Shown here: piece after piece, positions 1 through 8,138 of the stretch
How positions within the stretch are numbered: position 1 is the stretch's first letter
Layout of the letters: every line of letters begins with the position of its first letter
Source of the DNA: an uncultured Flavobacteriales bacterium
Lineage (GTDB): Bacteria; Bacteroidota; Bacteroidia; Flavobacteriales; Crocinitomicaceae
Length of the DNA stretch: 64,000 nt
Direction: 5' to 3'
Assembly (NCBI GenBank): GCA_946480815.1
Contig: CAMLLB010000017.1
Span: forward strand, 1-64,000
The notes under the pieces: generated by a model
Told to the model about the DNA's origin: nothing
Seen by the model: the letters and a program-made list of their open reading frames with translations, nothing else
Database searches by the model: none
Program-made: the position numbers and the translations under genes

Positions 1-60
1 CTCATTCTCATTCTCATTCTCATTCTCATTCTCATTCTCATTCTCATTCTCATTCTCATT
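1..60. repeat. CTCATT hexanucleotide tandem repeat
   Basis: Ten perfect copies of CTCATT fill bases 1-60 and the array runs off the window edge, so its true length is unknown. On the minus strand the unit reads AATGAG. The stop codon of the PLD-like gene falls at the inner edge of the array, so the repeat is immediately 3' of that gene. A six-base unit cannot shift a reading frame, but copy number could alter transcript ends or spacing to whatever lies to the left. Confidence 0.95.
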
Positions 61-829
61 CCTCTTCATACAACTCTCTGCCCCACTCATCCACACTGCG
101 GTGATTGTAATGCTCGTTCCAAAGCAATTCGCTGAATTCTGCTTTTAGTTGGCTGATCGCTTCGGGATCCGTGATTCGAATGCGCGTTTCATGGTTCAAC
201 AAACAGCCGGAGCGCGTAAAGTTTACGGAACCCAGGTATGCGATACAGTCATCAATAATGTATAATTTGCTATGCAGGTTGAATGCCTTCGAGCGGTCGG
301 TCTTTTTGCGGGAAAAATAGGAATAGAAAATTTTAACCGGGAAAAGTGAGCTGTAGGAATAATACCAAAAGTTAATTCTTCCAGCATGTTTCCAGAGCAG
401 TTGCCCGATAAGTGCAATGATTGCGGGAACCACGAATCCAATAACATCCGAAACACCCGTTGATCCGGAAAATAAAACAGGAAGCCTGCAGATTGCTGCA
501 AATCCGGATAAAACGAGTAAGGTAATTCCCAGCCAATGGAAGGCCTGCTTCCTGCTTTTTAACTGTTCATCCACATGTTTGTGCTGTTTGACAATCCGGT
601 AACTGTTTTTGTCTTCGTGCTTGTGATCTTCCACTTCATCGGAAGTAACCAATTCGACATGTATACCCAATCTGAAACGATCCAGCAAAATATCGACAAG
701 GCTTGCAGACAAATAAGGCGACATCACCCGGATTGATCGCTTTGCCCGACGCATATCTTCCAGAATTGCTTTTCCTGCTCCTTTTCCAATGAAGATATCT
801 CCTGCAACAGTTCTTATTTCCTTACTCAT
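56..829 (-). CDS. PLD-like phosphodiesterase with internal transmembrane hairpin
   Basis: A 257-residue protein counted from the ATG at 829; longer upstream in-frame starts would add a low-quality N-terminus and overlap the divergent neighbour. It has one phospholipase-D-type HKD signature (H186, K188, D193, then GSVN 200-203 and E214) near the C-terminus, and an N-terminal half resembling the PLD fold (strand-rich 33-62). Between them are two hydrophobic segments at about 99-120 and 128-146, so the catalytic fold is probably tethered to the inner membrane. Only one HKD motif is visible, so an active enzyme would need dimerisation, as in Nuc-type PLD nucleases. Substrate (phospholipid or nucleic acid) cannot be told from sequence. 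No defence genes are adjacent; the divergent neighbour is a small membrane protein. Confidence 0.75.
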   Translation of the reverse strand: MSKEIRTVAGDIFIGKGAGKAILEDMRRAKRSIRVMSPYLSASLVDILLDRFRLGIHVELVTSDEVEDHKHEDKNSYRIVKQHKHVDEQLKSRKQAFHWLGITLLVLSGFAAICRLPVLFSGSTGVSDVIGFVVPAIIALIGQLLWKHAGRINFWYYSYSSLFPVKIFYSYFSRKKTDRSKAFNLHSKLYIIDDCIAYLGSVNFTRSGCLLNHETRIRITDPEAISQLKAEFSELLWNEHYNHRSVDEWGRELYEEE

Positions 830-980
830 AACAGTGGTTTGTTGTTCATTATTAATAAGCCCAAAGAACGGATTCGATACAGTGATTGAGAAAAAATTTT
901 CGATCCAAACTTTAACAAACTTTTTTTGTAAAGAAAAAGCGCATTTAGTAACTTCCTGTTGAACGGTAAATTCTAAGTTT

Positions 981-1511
981 ATGTATCGATCCGCAAAATA
1001 TCGAAACACGCTTGCCTTAATACCTCTATTACTGTTAGGAGTTCTAATTCTTTATGTGAACTATCAAATCATACTTTGGGGAGTCAGGAAAGACTACCTA
1101 AGCGTGATTTACTTCGTCTGGGTGCTGATCGGTTTCCTGATCTTCATCTTTTACCTGGAGCTCATTTATTACATGTATTCCGTTATGGAGATCACAAAGA
1201 ATGAGATCATTTTCACCAAACCATGGAGACGTTTCGGCTTGTTCCGTAAACGTCGGAACCGCTGGACCATTTCACACAAGGAATGGACAGAATTGCATGC
1301 TTTCAATTTCAAATCGCATGTAACACTCTATTTCAGAAAGGAACGGGATGCAGTCTTTTTTGCGACAATTGACGGTGGAAGTTTCTTCGTAAAGAAACTC
1401 AAGAAACATTGCAGGGAAAAGCTGATCTACACATCCCAAAATGACAGATTCCCTGGGAAACTGTGTGCAAAAATGGCAGATGAGTTCCCGGAGCGCATGA
1501 TGCATTATTGA
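981..1511 (+). CDS. small membrane protein with PH-like cytoplasmic domain
   Basis: This 176-residue protein has two strong transmembrane segments near residues 11-30 and 36-66, then a basic, beta-rich domain (about 67-176). The pattern of two N-terminal helices followed by a short beta-domain (EITKNEIIF, then strands) resembles bacterial PH-like (YcxB/bPH) proteins, but the match is by pattern only. It is divergently oriented from the PLD-like gene with about 150 nt between start codons. Function is unknown. Confidence 0.6.
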   Translation: MYRSAKYRNTLALIPLLLLGVLILYVNYQIILWGVRKDYLSVIYFVWVLIGFLIFIFYLELIYYMYSVMEITKNEIIFTKPWRRFGLFRKRRNRWTISHKEWTELHAFNFKSHVTLYFRKERDAVFFATIDGGSFFVKKLKKHCREKLIYTSQNDRFPGKLCAKMADEFPERMMHY

Positions 1512-1931
1512 AAACCACTGCACTGAGTCAAGCCCGAATCATTACAATCTATTGTCCCGGCTTGACTCAGTTTATCCACCTGATCGAACCATATCCAACC
1601 ACTATTTCAAAAGTAGTTTCGGCTATGATGTTTTTACCTTTTTTGATTTTTCAACTATTTTTTTCTTGCAAAAAACCATGTGATTCACTAACTTACTGTT
1701 GAATGTAATTTATTGAGTCATGTCCTGAACGGATTTTAGCAAGAAATCCGTTATTTACCTCATTTGAAACATCCTTTTTATTGGCCATTAAAATTTACAA
1801 ATGAAACAAAGACGCAAGGATTTTTAAAATCCAAAATCAATTGGTCACTAATTAATTAGTTGTCTGAGTTTTGTCGGATGCCTTTCCAATTAAAACTTAT
1901 CTCTTAGTTGTTAATTTGTAAAAACTATGTT
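1512..1931. other. gene-poor interval with one long inverted repeat
   Basis: These 420 bases hold no convincing gene; a 64-codon ORF from 1508 is hydrophobic and lacks any recognisable feature. The interval starts with the 13-bp inverted repeat at 1522-1571. The rest is AT-rich and probably contains the promoter of the T9SS cargo gene starting at 1932. I could not find a clean TAnnTTTG box. Confidence 0.6.
1522..1571. repeat. 13-bp perfect inverted repeat, possible terminator
   Basis: ACTGAGTCAAGCC at 1522-1534 pairs perfectly with GGCTTGACTCAGT at 1559-1571, leaving a 24-nt loop. It starts 11 nt after the stop codon of the 981-1511 gene, where a terminator is expected. There is no T-run after the second arm, so a regulatory palindrome or repeat element is equally possible. 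Confidence 0.6.
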
Positions 1932-4919
1932 ATGAAGAAGCTAAAACTACTCATATTACTTGGCTTAACTGTTGCATCCTTTGCATCTCAAGCCCAGGTA
2001 AGCACAAATATCTTTTCTCAATCTTCGGGGACATACACGAACATTAGCGGAGGAACGGCTCTCTGGAGTACTACATTTGATGATGATGTTTCTGGAGCAA
2101 TTACGATTCCATCCTTTACATTTAATTGTACCAGCTATACACAGGTGTATGTATCTTCAAACGGATATATCAGTTTTGGATCAGCTCCTTCAGGGACAGA
2201 TTACACTCCGATATCGGGCACAAATACTTCTGGCATCGCAGCACCATTTGCAGCTGATCTTCAACAAGCAACAACCGGGACTCCGGAAGTCCGTTACCAG
2301 GATATCAGCGCCTCGAATGAATTTGTTATTCAATGGCGTGATGTGCGGCGTTACAGTATTACCGGAGAACGGATCAGTTTTCAGGTCCGGCTAAATTATT
2401 CAACCAATGTAATCAACTTCATATACGGAGGCACAATCACCGCGAATGCTGCTACCACTCCAACGATAGAAGTTGGTTTGCGCGGCCTGACAAACACTGA
2501 TTTTAATAACCGTTCCACAACAACAAACTGGGCCGCAACTACAGCCGGAGGAACCAATACGGCTTCCTGCCAATTTTCAGGCACTATCAAACCAGCTGTA
2601 GGACAAACATTTACTTTCACACCTGCAGCTATGACTTATGTTTCCTGTACAACTTCACAACCAAATACATCCGGAGTAGAAAAATGCCTGTCAGGACAGC
2701 AAGTTATCAGGGTCGAAGTAGTTACTTCAGGATGCACTACCCCATTAACTCTGACACAATTCCAGATAAATATGACAGGATCTACCATCGCAGGTACAAA
2801 TACGAACGATGTATCGTTGATCCATGTGTATTATACCGGTAATTCAAGTACTTTTTCCGCCATCAATGCTTTCGACGGAGCCGGAACCGCTGTTGCAACC
2901 GGTACAATTACAATATCAGGCAGTCGTGTTTTAACATCGGGTACCAATTATTTCTGGATAGCGTACGATATGAATAACAGCTCTGCCACGATCGGGAATG
3001 TTGTTGACGCACAATGTACCTCATTAACAGTCGGCGTCGTACGCACACCAACTGTTACAAATCCGGCAGGTTCGCGATCAATTATTGCCTGTGCCGGATC
3101 ACCCGGAGGAGTATCTACCGGACTAAGCGCCTGGTATAAAGCAGACAATACATCCAGTATAACCATGGCAACCGGGGTTTCCTCCTGGGCAAGCTCCGGA
3201 GGTTCCGCAGGAAGCTGGGCAGTAACTCAAGCAACCGGGGCACAGCAACCGGGAGTTATATCCGGCGCAACAAATCCCCGTCTATTTAACTACAATCCCC
3301 GGATTGATTTTATTGCTGCAAATAATACCATGCTCGGCAATAGTTCTACTGCGACCGATTTAATGACGAGCTCCGGAAGTTTTTTTATCGTCAGCGATAA
3401 CAGTACAGACGATCTCACCGGAATGACCTGTTCTGCAAACCTTTCCAGTTACAGGCATCAATTCAAACCAGGATTCCGGACACAATCTTCTGATGGAAGC
3501 GTTAACGGCTGGACATTTGACTGGACTGCTCCAACCGAATACAGCATCTTAAGCGCATGCTTATGTTCTGTTACAGGTAGCGGAGCAACTGCAGTAGCTT
3601 ATAAAAATTCCACCTCTTTTGCAGCTTCCAATACCAATAATGCAACCTATACGCCTGCAATTTCATCAGGTTTATATCTTGGCCGCAATAACAGTGGTGG
3701 AGAAGATACTGATGCAAATATCGGCGAGATCATTTTCTATACCGTCACACCATCTGTCTCGGAACTAAACAGAATCGAAAGTTACCTGTCATTAAAATAC
3801 GGTATTACACGGGGTGGAAATACCAATACAGGTTCCTCCTACAATTATCTTTCTTCAGCAAATACGACAATTTGGAATAAGACAACCAACAGTGGTTTTA
3901 ACAATGATATAGCCGGTATCGGTCGTGACGATGCTTCTGCACTCATTCAAAAACAATCGATTAGTGTTAACAACAATGAACCGGTAACAGTTGGACTTCT
4001 GTCAATAGCAAGCAGCAATGCTACAAATGCAAACAGTTTTAGTGCAGATCAATCATTTCTTGTATGGGGAAATAATGGACTTGCCACTCAGATAACGAGC
4101 AATGCTTCCTGCTTTGCAAATCTTCCCGCAGGGATTTACGGACATATCGAACGAGTATGGAAAGGCCAGGTAACAAATTTCGCTCAAAATGTGACAGTAG
4201 GTTTTGAAACAAGCATGTTGGTAAATTATACACCGGTATCCAATCTCCGTTTACTCGTTGACAATGACGGTATAGACTGGACGAATGCAACAGTTTATTC
4301 AGGAGCAGTGATCAACGGGAGCCGGGTGGAATTTTCGGGAATCAGCATCACTTCAGCACAACCTTTTTTCACCCTTGCTTCTATTTCATCGGCCACACCG
4401 CTTCCAGTTGCTTTGGTCTATTTTGATGCTCAATTAAATGACAAACGACATGTCGAAATCAGTTGGAAAACGGAATCAGAACAGGATTGTGATTATTTCA
4501 CAGTAGAAAAAGGCAGAGATGGTATAAACTGGCAGCAACTCCAAATCCAGCAAGGAGCAGGAACAAATACGGAAAATCATTTTTACCTGGTATTTGATGA
4601 TCGCCCGATACAAGGCGTCAACTACTATCAACTGAAACAGACCGATTTCAACGGGCAGATTCACAATTATGGAGTCCGCACAGTGATACTGAACCAGGAA
4701 GAGGAATTTTCCTTTTTCCCGAATCCGGCATCCAGTCAACTTGTACTCTCATTTAATGATAAATACGAACACGAAGTTGAATTGGTGGATTTGCAGGGTC
4801 GAGTAGTTAAAAACCTGTTGGTTAAAGGCAGTATTTCAATCGCAGTAAATGAATTCAGTCCGGGAGTATATTTCCTGAGAACAGAAGACGGGAAAGAATA
4901 TAAATTAACAATAGAATAA
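1932..4919 (+). CDS. large secreted T9SS cargo protein (BNR-associated and LamG-like domains)
   Basis: A 995-residue exported protein. The ATG at 1932 is chosen because it directly begins a signal peptide (MKKLKLLILLGL...SQAQ). Roughly in order: a beta-rich N-terminal region; residues 236-370, which resemble the sialidase BNR-associated N-terminal domain; a concanavalin/LamG-like region beginning GLSAWYKAD near 396; a module beginning near 617 with LKYGITRG and GIGRDD motifs, common in Bacteroidota surface proteins (DUF8202-like); a short Ig-like segment from about 823; and a type A T9SS sorting domain from about 926 (FFPNPASSQL ... GVYFLRTEDG). It is expected to be secreted and attached to the cell surface. 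No catalytic site is evident, so it may be an adhesin or a carbohydrate-binding protein. It stands alone, followed by a terminator. Confidence 0.85.
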   Translation: MKKLKLLILLGLTVASFASQAQVSTNIFSQSSGTYTNISGGTALWSTTFDDDVSGAITIPSFTFNCTSYTQVYVSSNGYISFGSAPSGTDYTPISGTNTSGIAAPFAADLQQATTGTPEVRYQDISASNEFVIQWRDVRRYSITGERISFQVRLNYSTNVINFIYGGTITANAATTPTIEVGLRGLTNTDFNNRSTTTNWAATTAGGTNTASCQFSGTIKPAVGQTFTFTPAAMTYVSCTTSQPNTSGVEKCLSGQQVIRVEVVTSGCTTPLTLTQFQINMTGSTIAGTNTNDVSLIHVYYTGNSSTFSAINAFDGAGTAVATGTITISGSRVLTSGTNYFWIAYDMNNSSATIGNVVDAQCTSLTVGVVRTPTVTNPAGSRSIIACAGSPGGVSTGLSAWYKADNTSSITMATGVSSWASSGGSAGSWAVTQATGAQQPGVISGATNPRLFNYNPRIDFIAANNTMLGNSSTATDLMTSSGSFFIVSDNSTDDLTGMTCSANLSSYRHQFKPGFRTQSSDGSVNGWTFDWTAPTEYSILSACLCSVTGSGATAVAYKNSTSFAASNTNNATYTPAISSGLYLGRNNSGGEDTDANIGEIIFYTVTPSVSELNRIESYLSLKYGITRGGNTNTGSSYNYLSSANTTIWNKTTNSGFNNDIAGIGRDDASALIQKQSISVNNNEPVTVGLLSIASSNATNANSFSADQSFLVWGNNGLATQITSNASCFANLPAGIYGHIERVWKGQVTNFAQNVTVGFETSMLVNYTPVSNLRLLVDNDGIDWTNATVYSGAVINGSRVEFSGISITSAQPFFTLASISSATPLPVALVYFDAQLNDKRHVEISWKTESEQDCDYFTVEKGRDGINWQQLQIQQGAGTNTENHFYLVFDDRPIQGVNYYQLKQTDFNGQIHNYGVRTVILNQEEEFSFFPNPASSQLVLSFNDKYEHEVELVDLQGRVVKNLLVKGSISIAVNEFSPGVYFLRTEDGKEYKLTIE

Positions 4920-4956
4920 GTCACATCCTGAAAATTAGTGCAATCCGGGATGTGAT

Positions 4957-4995
4957 ATCAGAATAGCTATCAGTTGATGGCTATTCTGATTTTTG
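4957..4995 (+). terminator. intrinsic terminator after T9SS cargo gene
   Basis: ATCAGAATAGC (4957-4967) pairs with GCTATTCTGAT (4980-4990), followed by TTTTG. A second small hairpin (TCACATCC at 4921-4928 with GGATGTGA at 4948-4955) lies just upstream. Confidence 0.7.
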
Positions 4996-5011
4996 TTTTA
5001 TATTGAAGAGT

Positions 5012-5641
5012 TTATGCCGGTTCGACCGTCCAGGTGTTGTCCATATTCAAAGTCACATTCATTGCAAAGATTCCGGGAGGAAATACCACAGCTTGAATGC
5101 CGGATATTTCCTGGAGGTTTAAGACCTGTCCCTGTTCAAAATCACCAAAAGCGATCCAGTACTCAGGATGTGGTGTAAACGTCAAGTTCATGTTGGGTTG
5201 AGCCTGTACCACAAACGTAGGTGATCCTGACATACCGATTCCTACATTGGCCTGTTTTAAAGGAACAGTACTATCCTCTTTGATGTACAAACTTCCCGCA
5301 GGTGTTTCAGCAGTCGGCTCACTAAAAGCATATCCACCATCATCGTAGGTCAGGGTAATTCCGTTCATATCCAACAGATTTGCAGGGATATACTGAGAAG
5401 TTCCCGTAAGAATCCCAGAAGAAATTGACGATTTTTCCATCCAGACAAAGTTGTAATTCAGTGTCCAGTTAAAGAAACCCTGTGTATTTGCATGAGCAAA
5501 TTTGGTCATCCAGGCCAAAGACATAGCACCTTCGACATTGAGGTTTTCATCTTGCTGGAAAACCATGAAACTTCCGGAATTAATGGAATTGTTGAAAAAG
5601 TTGATCTGATAGTCAACTCCGTTAGAATTATTTTCAGTCAT
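5012..5641 (-). CDS. RhiA-like hypothetical protein
   Basis: This 209-residue protein has no signal peptide and no membrane segment. The N-terminal part, with INFFNNS and MSLAWMTKFAH motifs followed by an aromatic FNWTLNYNFVW stretch, resembles the RhiA-type proteins first described in Rhizobium leguminosarum. This is recalled motif similarity, not an alignment. The protein is acidic and rich in beta-forming residues. It is convergent with the T9SS cargo gene and divergent from the hydroxyacyl-CoA dehydrogenase. Biochemical function is unknown. Confidence 0.6.
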   Translation of the reverse strand: MTENNSNGVDYQINFFNNSINSGSFMVFQQDENLNVEGAMSLAWMTKFAHANTQGFFNWTLNYNFVWMEKSSISSGILTGTSQYIPANLLDMNGITLTYDDGGYAFSEPTAETPAGSLYIKEDSTVPLKQANVGIGMSGSPTFVVQAQPNMNLTFTPHPEYWIAFGDFEQGQVLNLQEISGIQAVVFPPGIFAMNVTLNMDNTWTVEPA

Positions 5642-5745
5642 AATGAATAATAGTTAGAGGCGGTAAATGTAATGAATAAATTCAATCGTCGTTTTTCATT
5701 ATCAAAAAACCTTACTCCGTAAACCAAATCAGACACCTTTTGATC

Positions 5746-5759
5746 CCGATAGCTATCGG
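5746..5759. repeat. 14-bp palindrome CCGATAGCTATCGG
   Basis: A perfect 14-bp palindrome just upstream of the promoter of the 3-hydroxyacyl-CoA dehydrogenase gene. Similar CCCGATAGCTATCGG elements recur in Bacteroidota intergenic DNA, so it may be a dispersed repeat rather than an operator. Confidence 0.6.
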
Positions 5760-5761
5760 AA

Positions 5762-5795
5762 TTGTATACTACATTTTTAATTTTCTATATCTTTG
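5762..5795 (+). promoter_or_regulatory. Bacteroidota-type promoter for hbd
   Basis: TTG at 5762-5764, then 23 nt, then TATCTTTG at 5788-5795, a full match to the TAnnTTTG -7 box. It lies 56 nt before the ATG at 5852. Confidence 0.6.
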
Positions 5796-5801
5796 TGCCT
5801 T

Positions 5802-5823
5802 CGCTGAAGCTTCAGCATAAGCG
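5802..5823. repeat. dispersed palindrome family B, copy 1 (inverted)
   Basis: CGCTGAAGCTTCAGC plus ATAAGCG. Compared with the reverse complement of the copies at 26730 and 45007 it matches 20 of 22 positions. It lies in the 5' leader of hbd and contains a perfect 14-bp palindrome GCTGAAGCTTCAGC. Confidence 0.7.
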
Positions 5824-5851
5824 ACCCACACGAAAAATAAGAACTCACTTC

Positions 5852-6745
5852 ATGAAAAACGTAGCAGTTATTGGAGCAGGAACAATGGGAAATGGAATTG
5901 CCCATACCTTTGCACAATTTGGATATAAAGTATCATTAATCGATGTAGCTCAGGCTTCATTGGATAAAGGATTGGCAACAATCACTAAAAACCTGGACCG
6001 TCAGGTTGCAAAAGAAGCAATCACGGAGGCCGACAAAACGGCAACTTTGGCAAACATCACCACTTTCACTTCTATGGAAGATGGTGTGAAAGGTGTTGAA
6101 TTAGTGGTTGAAGCAGCGACAGAAAACGTGGACTTAAAGCTGAATATTTTCAAGCAATTGGACGCATTAACTCCGGAAAATGTGATTCTTGCTTCCAACA
6201 CTTCTTCTATTTCAATTACAAAGATTGCTTCGGTAACAAATCGCCCGGAAAAAGTGATTGGAATGCACTTTATGAATCCGGTACCTGTTATGAAACTGGT
6301 AGAAATTATCCGTGGATATTCTACAACGGATGAGGTTACGAACCTGATCATGGAAACTTCAAAGAAATTGAATAAAGTTCCTGTAGAAGTAAATGATTAT
6401 CCAGGATTCGTTGCAAACCGTATTTTGATGCCGATGATCAATGAAGCAATTTACACCTTGTACGAAGGAGTTGCCGGAGTAGACGAAATTGATACCGTGA
6501 TGAAGCTGGGAATGGCTCACCCGATGGGACCATTACAATTAGCTGATTTTATTGGTCTGGACGTTTGTCTGGCGATCCTTGAAGTATTGCATGATGGTTT
6601 CGGAAATCCGAAATATGCTCCATGTCCTTTATTGGTAAACATGGTAACTGCAGGCAAAAAAGGAGTAAAAACAGGCGAAGGATTCTATTCCTGGAATCAC
6701 GGAACGAAAGATCTGATCGTCGCGCCGAACTTTTCGAAAAAATAA
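5852..6745 (+). CDS. hbd: 3-hydroxybutyryl-CoA dehydrogenase
   Basis: A 297-residue cytoplasmic enzyme that interconverts 3-hydroxyacyl-CoA and 3-ketoacyl-CoA with NAD(P). The ATG at 5852 begins MKNVAVIGAGTMGNGIAHTF, a canonical Rossmann GxGxxG; an in-frame ATG-initiated extension back to 5762 would start inside the promoter and is rejected. Family motifs visible are EAATEN, ASNTSSISIT, GMHFMNPVPVMKLVE with the catalytic His, DYPGFVANR, and GPLQLADFIGLD in the C-terminal helical domain. Length fits single-function enzymes (about 280-300 residues) rather than the multifunctional FadB/FadJ. It is monocistronic, with its own promoter and terminator, so the pathway (fatty acid or phenylacetate breakdown, or butyrate metabolism) is not fixed by neighbours. 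Confidence 0.93.
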   Translation: MKNVAVIGAGTMGNGIAHTFAQFGYKVSLIDVAQASLDKGLATITKNLDRQVAKEAITEADKTATLANITTFTSMEDGVKGVELVVEAATENVDLKLNIFKQLDALTPENVILASNTSSISITKIASVTNRPEKVIGMHFMNPVPVMKLVEIIRGYSTTDEVTNLIMETSKKLNKVPVEVNDYPGFVANRILMPMINEAIYTLYEGVAGVDEIDTVMKLGMAHPMGPLQLADFIGLDVCLAILEVLHDGFGNPKYAPCPLLVNMVTAGKKGVKTGEGFYSWNHGTKDLIVAPNFSKK

Positions 6746-6761
6746 GATTCTATAAATTTAG

Positions 6762-6797
6762 AAAAAGCGGAATTCTGAAGAGGGTTCCGCTTTTTTT
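6762..6797 (+). terminator. intrinsic terminator after hbd
   Basis: AAAAAGCGGAA pairs with TTCCGCTTTTT, ending in a run of seven T. A near-copy of this element is found at 7977-8010. Confidence 0.85.
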
Positions 6798-6829
6798 GTA
6801 ACCCCATCCGAATTAACCGTTAAATCATC

Positions 6830-7894
6830 ATGAAACAGAAGCTACTTTTCCTATTTGGCTGCATATCATTTATTTCTACAAGTGTTCTTGCTGAAATACC
6901 GGAAGTGCGAAAACGTCAATTGGACAGTATTGTTTCACTCATGGACCTTTCGACCCGGAAAGACCTGGAAGCTGCTCACCGATACTTAGATTCACAAGGA
7001 AAAGACCAGGAAGAAAAAGTTTGGTTATTCTATGGATATATCGGAACCTATTTCAAATACGATAAGGAGCGCATGAGTGATCTGAAAGCTCCATTTTATA
7101 ATCCGGAACTGACCGTAAAAAAATCAAAAGGTGTCTGCAGGGATTTTGCACGTGTATTTGAACACCTCTGTGTAAAAAGTAATATTCCCTGTTTTTCTAT
7201 AGTCGGAAAAACCAGGATGCCGATAAAGTTGTTTATTCAATGGAAATTACACCTATACAGCACTAAAGTAACTCATCAATGGAATATTGTTCGTGTAAAC
7301 GGAACCTGGATGCTGATGGACCCAACCTGGACACACATTGAGTCCAAAACAAAGATTTCCATTCCGGATCCCAAAAACAAAACCACTAAAACATTCAACC
7401 TCATTTCCGTAAGCCGGAAATATTACAACCCAAGTCCCGAATTCATGGCAAAATCACATGCTCCGATCCATCCGGCATTCAGTCTTTTTTCAAGTGTTCC
7501 AACTTTCAAAACGATGCGGAAAGATTCCAAAAAACAGCGAATTTACAAAGACAACTATAATTACTCACAGGTCCTTGATTCGATCTGGAGTCAGAAAAAC
7601 ACCTTATTTTCACGTGCTTTCGTAGATGAAAGTTTTCACTATTCGGAAGTTGCAACCCTTTATCGCTTGTTTGATTATGAACTGGATATCGCATTGGTTA
7701 AACCGAACAAAAATCAGCCGGTCACAACTGCATTCTATGATGAAAGGATTGCAAAAATTAAAGGCCTGGTTACCCATATTGAAACTATTTTCGGTGTGAA
7801 CTACACACATGCGAGTGAAGAAACCATTGCAACACTCCAAAAGCGGAAGAAGGTGTTGGAAAAGCAGTTAAAAGAAAAGCCTAAAAAGAGATAA
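6830..7894 (+). CDS. secreted transglutaminase-like protein
   Basis: This 354-residue protein has a signal peptide (MKQKLLFLFGCISF...VLA). Its transglutaminase-like core carries the papain-type triad C103 (KGVCRDFA), H149 (THQWNIV) and D164 (LMDPTW), the usual spacing for the Transglut_core family, which includes bacterial proteases and cytokinesis-type proteins. The N-terminal YIGTYFKYD segment also fits. The C-terminal 150 residues are lysine-rich with no recognised domain. It is probably periplasmic. Substrate is unknown. The gene stands between two nearly identical terminators, so it is probably transcribed alone. Confidence 0.85.
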   Translation: MKQKLLFLFGCISFISTSVLAEIPEVRKRQLDSIVSLMDLSTRKDLEAAHRYLDSQGKDQEEKVWLFYGYIGTYFKYDKERMSDLKAPFYNPELTVKKSKGVCRDFARVFEHLCVKSNIPCFSIVGKTRMPIKLFIQWKLHLYSTKVTHQWNIVRVNGTWMLMDPTWTHIESKTKISIPDPKNKTTKTFNLISVSRKYYNPSPEFMAKSHAPIHPAFSLFSSVPTFKTMRKDSKKQRIYKDNYNYSQVLDSIWSQKNTLFSRAFVDESFHYSEVATLYRLFDYELDIALVKPNKNQPVTTAFYDERIAKIKGLVTHIETIFGVNYTHASEETIATLQKRKKVLEKQLKEKPKKR

Positions 7895-7902
7895 TTAAGG
7901 TT

Positions 7903-7926
7903 TTAGTTCGTGACCCCACGAACTAA
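7903..7926. repeat. 10-bp stem hairpin
   Basis: TTAGTTCGTG pairs perfectly with CACGAACTAA around an ACCC loop, 8 nt after the transglutaminase-like stop codon. There is no T-run, so it is a hairpin of unknown role ahead of the real terminator. Confidence 0.6.
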
Positions 7927-7976
7927 GGATTGACCGTAGCTTCGAATTTTGAGAACAGTAAGATTCTACATTTGAG

Positions 7977-8010
7977 AAAAGCGGAATTATGAAGAAGGAT
8001 TCCGCTTTTT
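7977..8010 (+). terminator. intrinsic terminator, near-copy of the one at 6762
   Basis: AAAAGCGGAAT pairs with ATTCCGCTTTT, then T. The element and about 15 nt upstream (AGATTCTA...) match the hbd terminator, suggesting duplication. Confidence 0.85.
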
Positions 8011-8138
8011 GTTTTCGTTTTTAAAGGTATGTTGTTAGCCATATAGCTAAATAGGTAATTTGCAATATCGCTATTTTGCAAATTAGCGATAATCTGTTCT
8101 CAAGTTTTCTCCTATCTTAGCAGGATCAAAGAAAACCT

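Noticed and set aside
56..829. Phage defence or toxin role for the PLD-like protein
   Set aside because: No defence genes or transposases are nearby; only a membrane-bound PLD fold is supported.
1508..1702. 64-codon ORF in the 1512-1931 interval
   Set aside because: Crosses the inverted repeat and has no recognisable feature.
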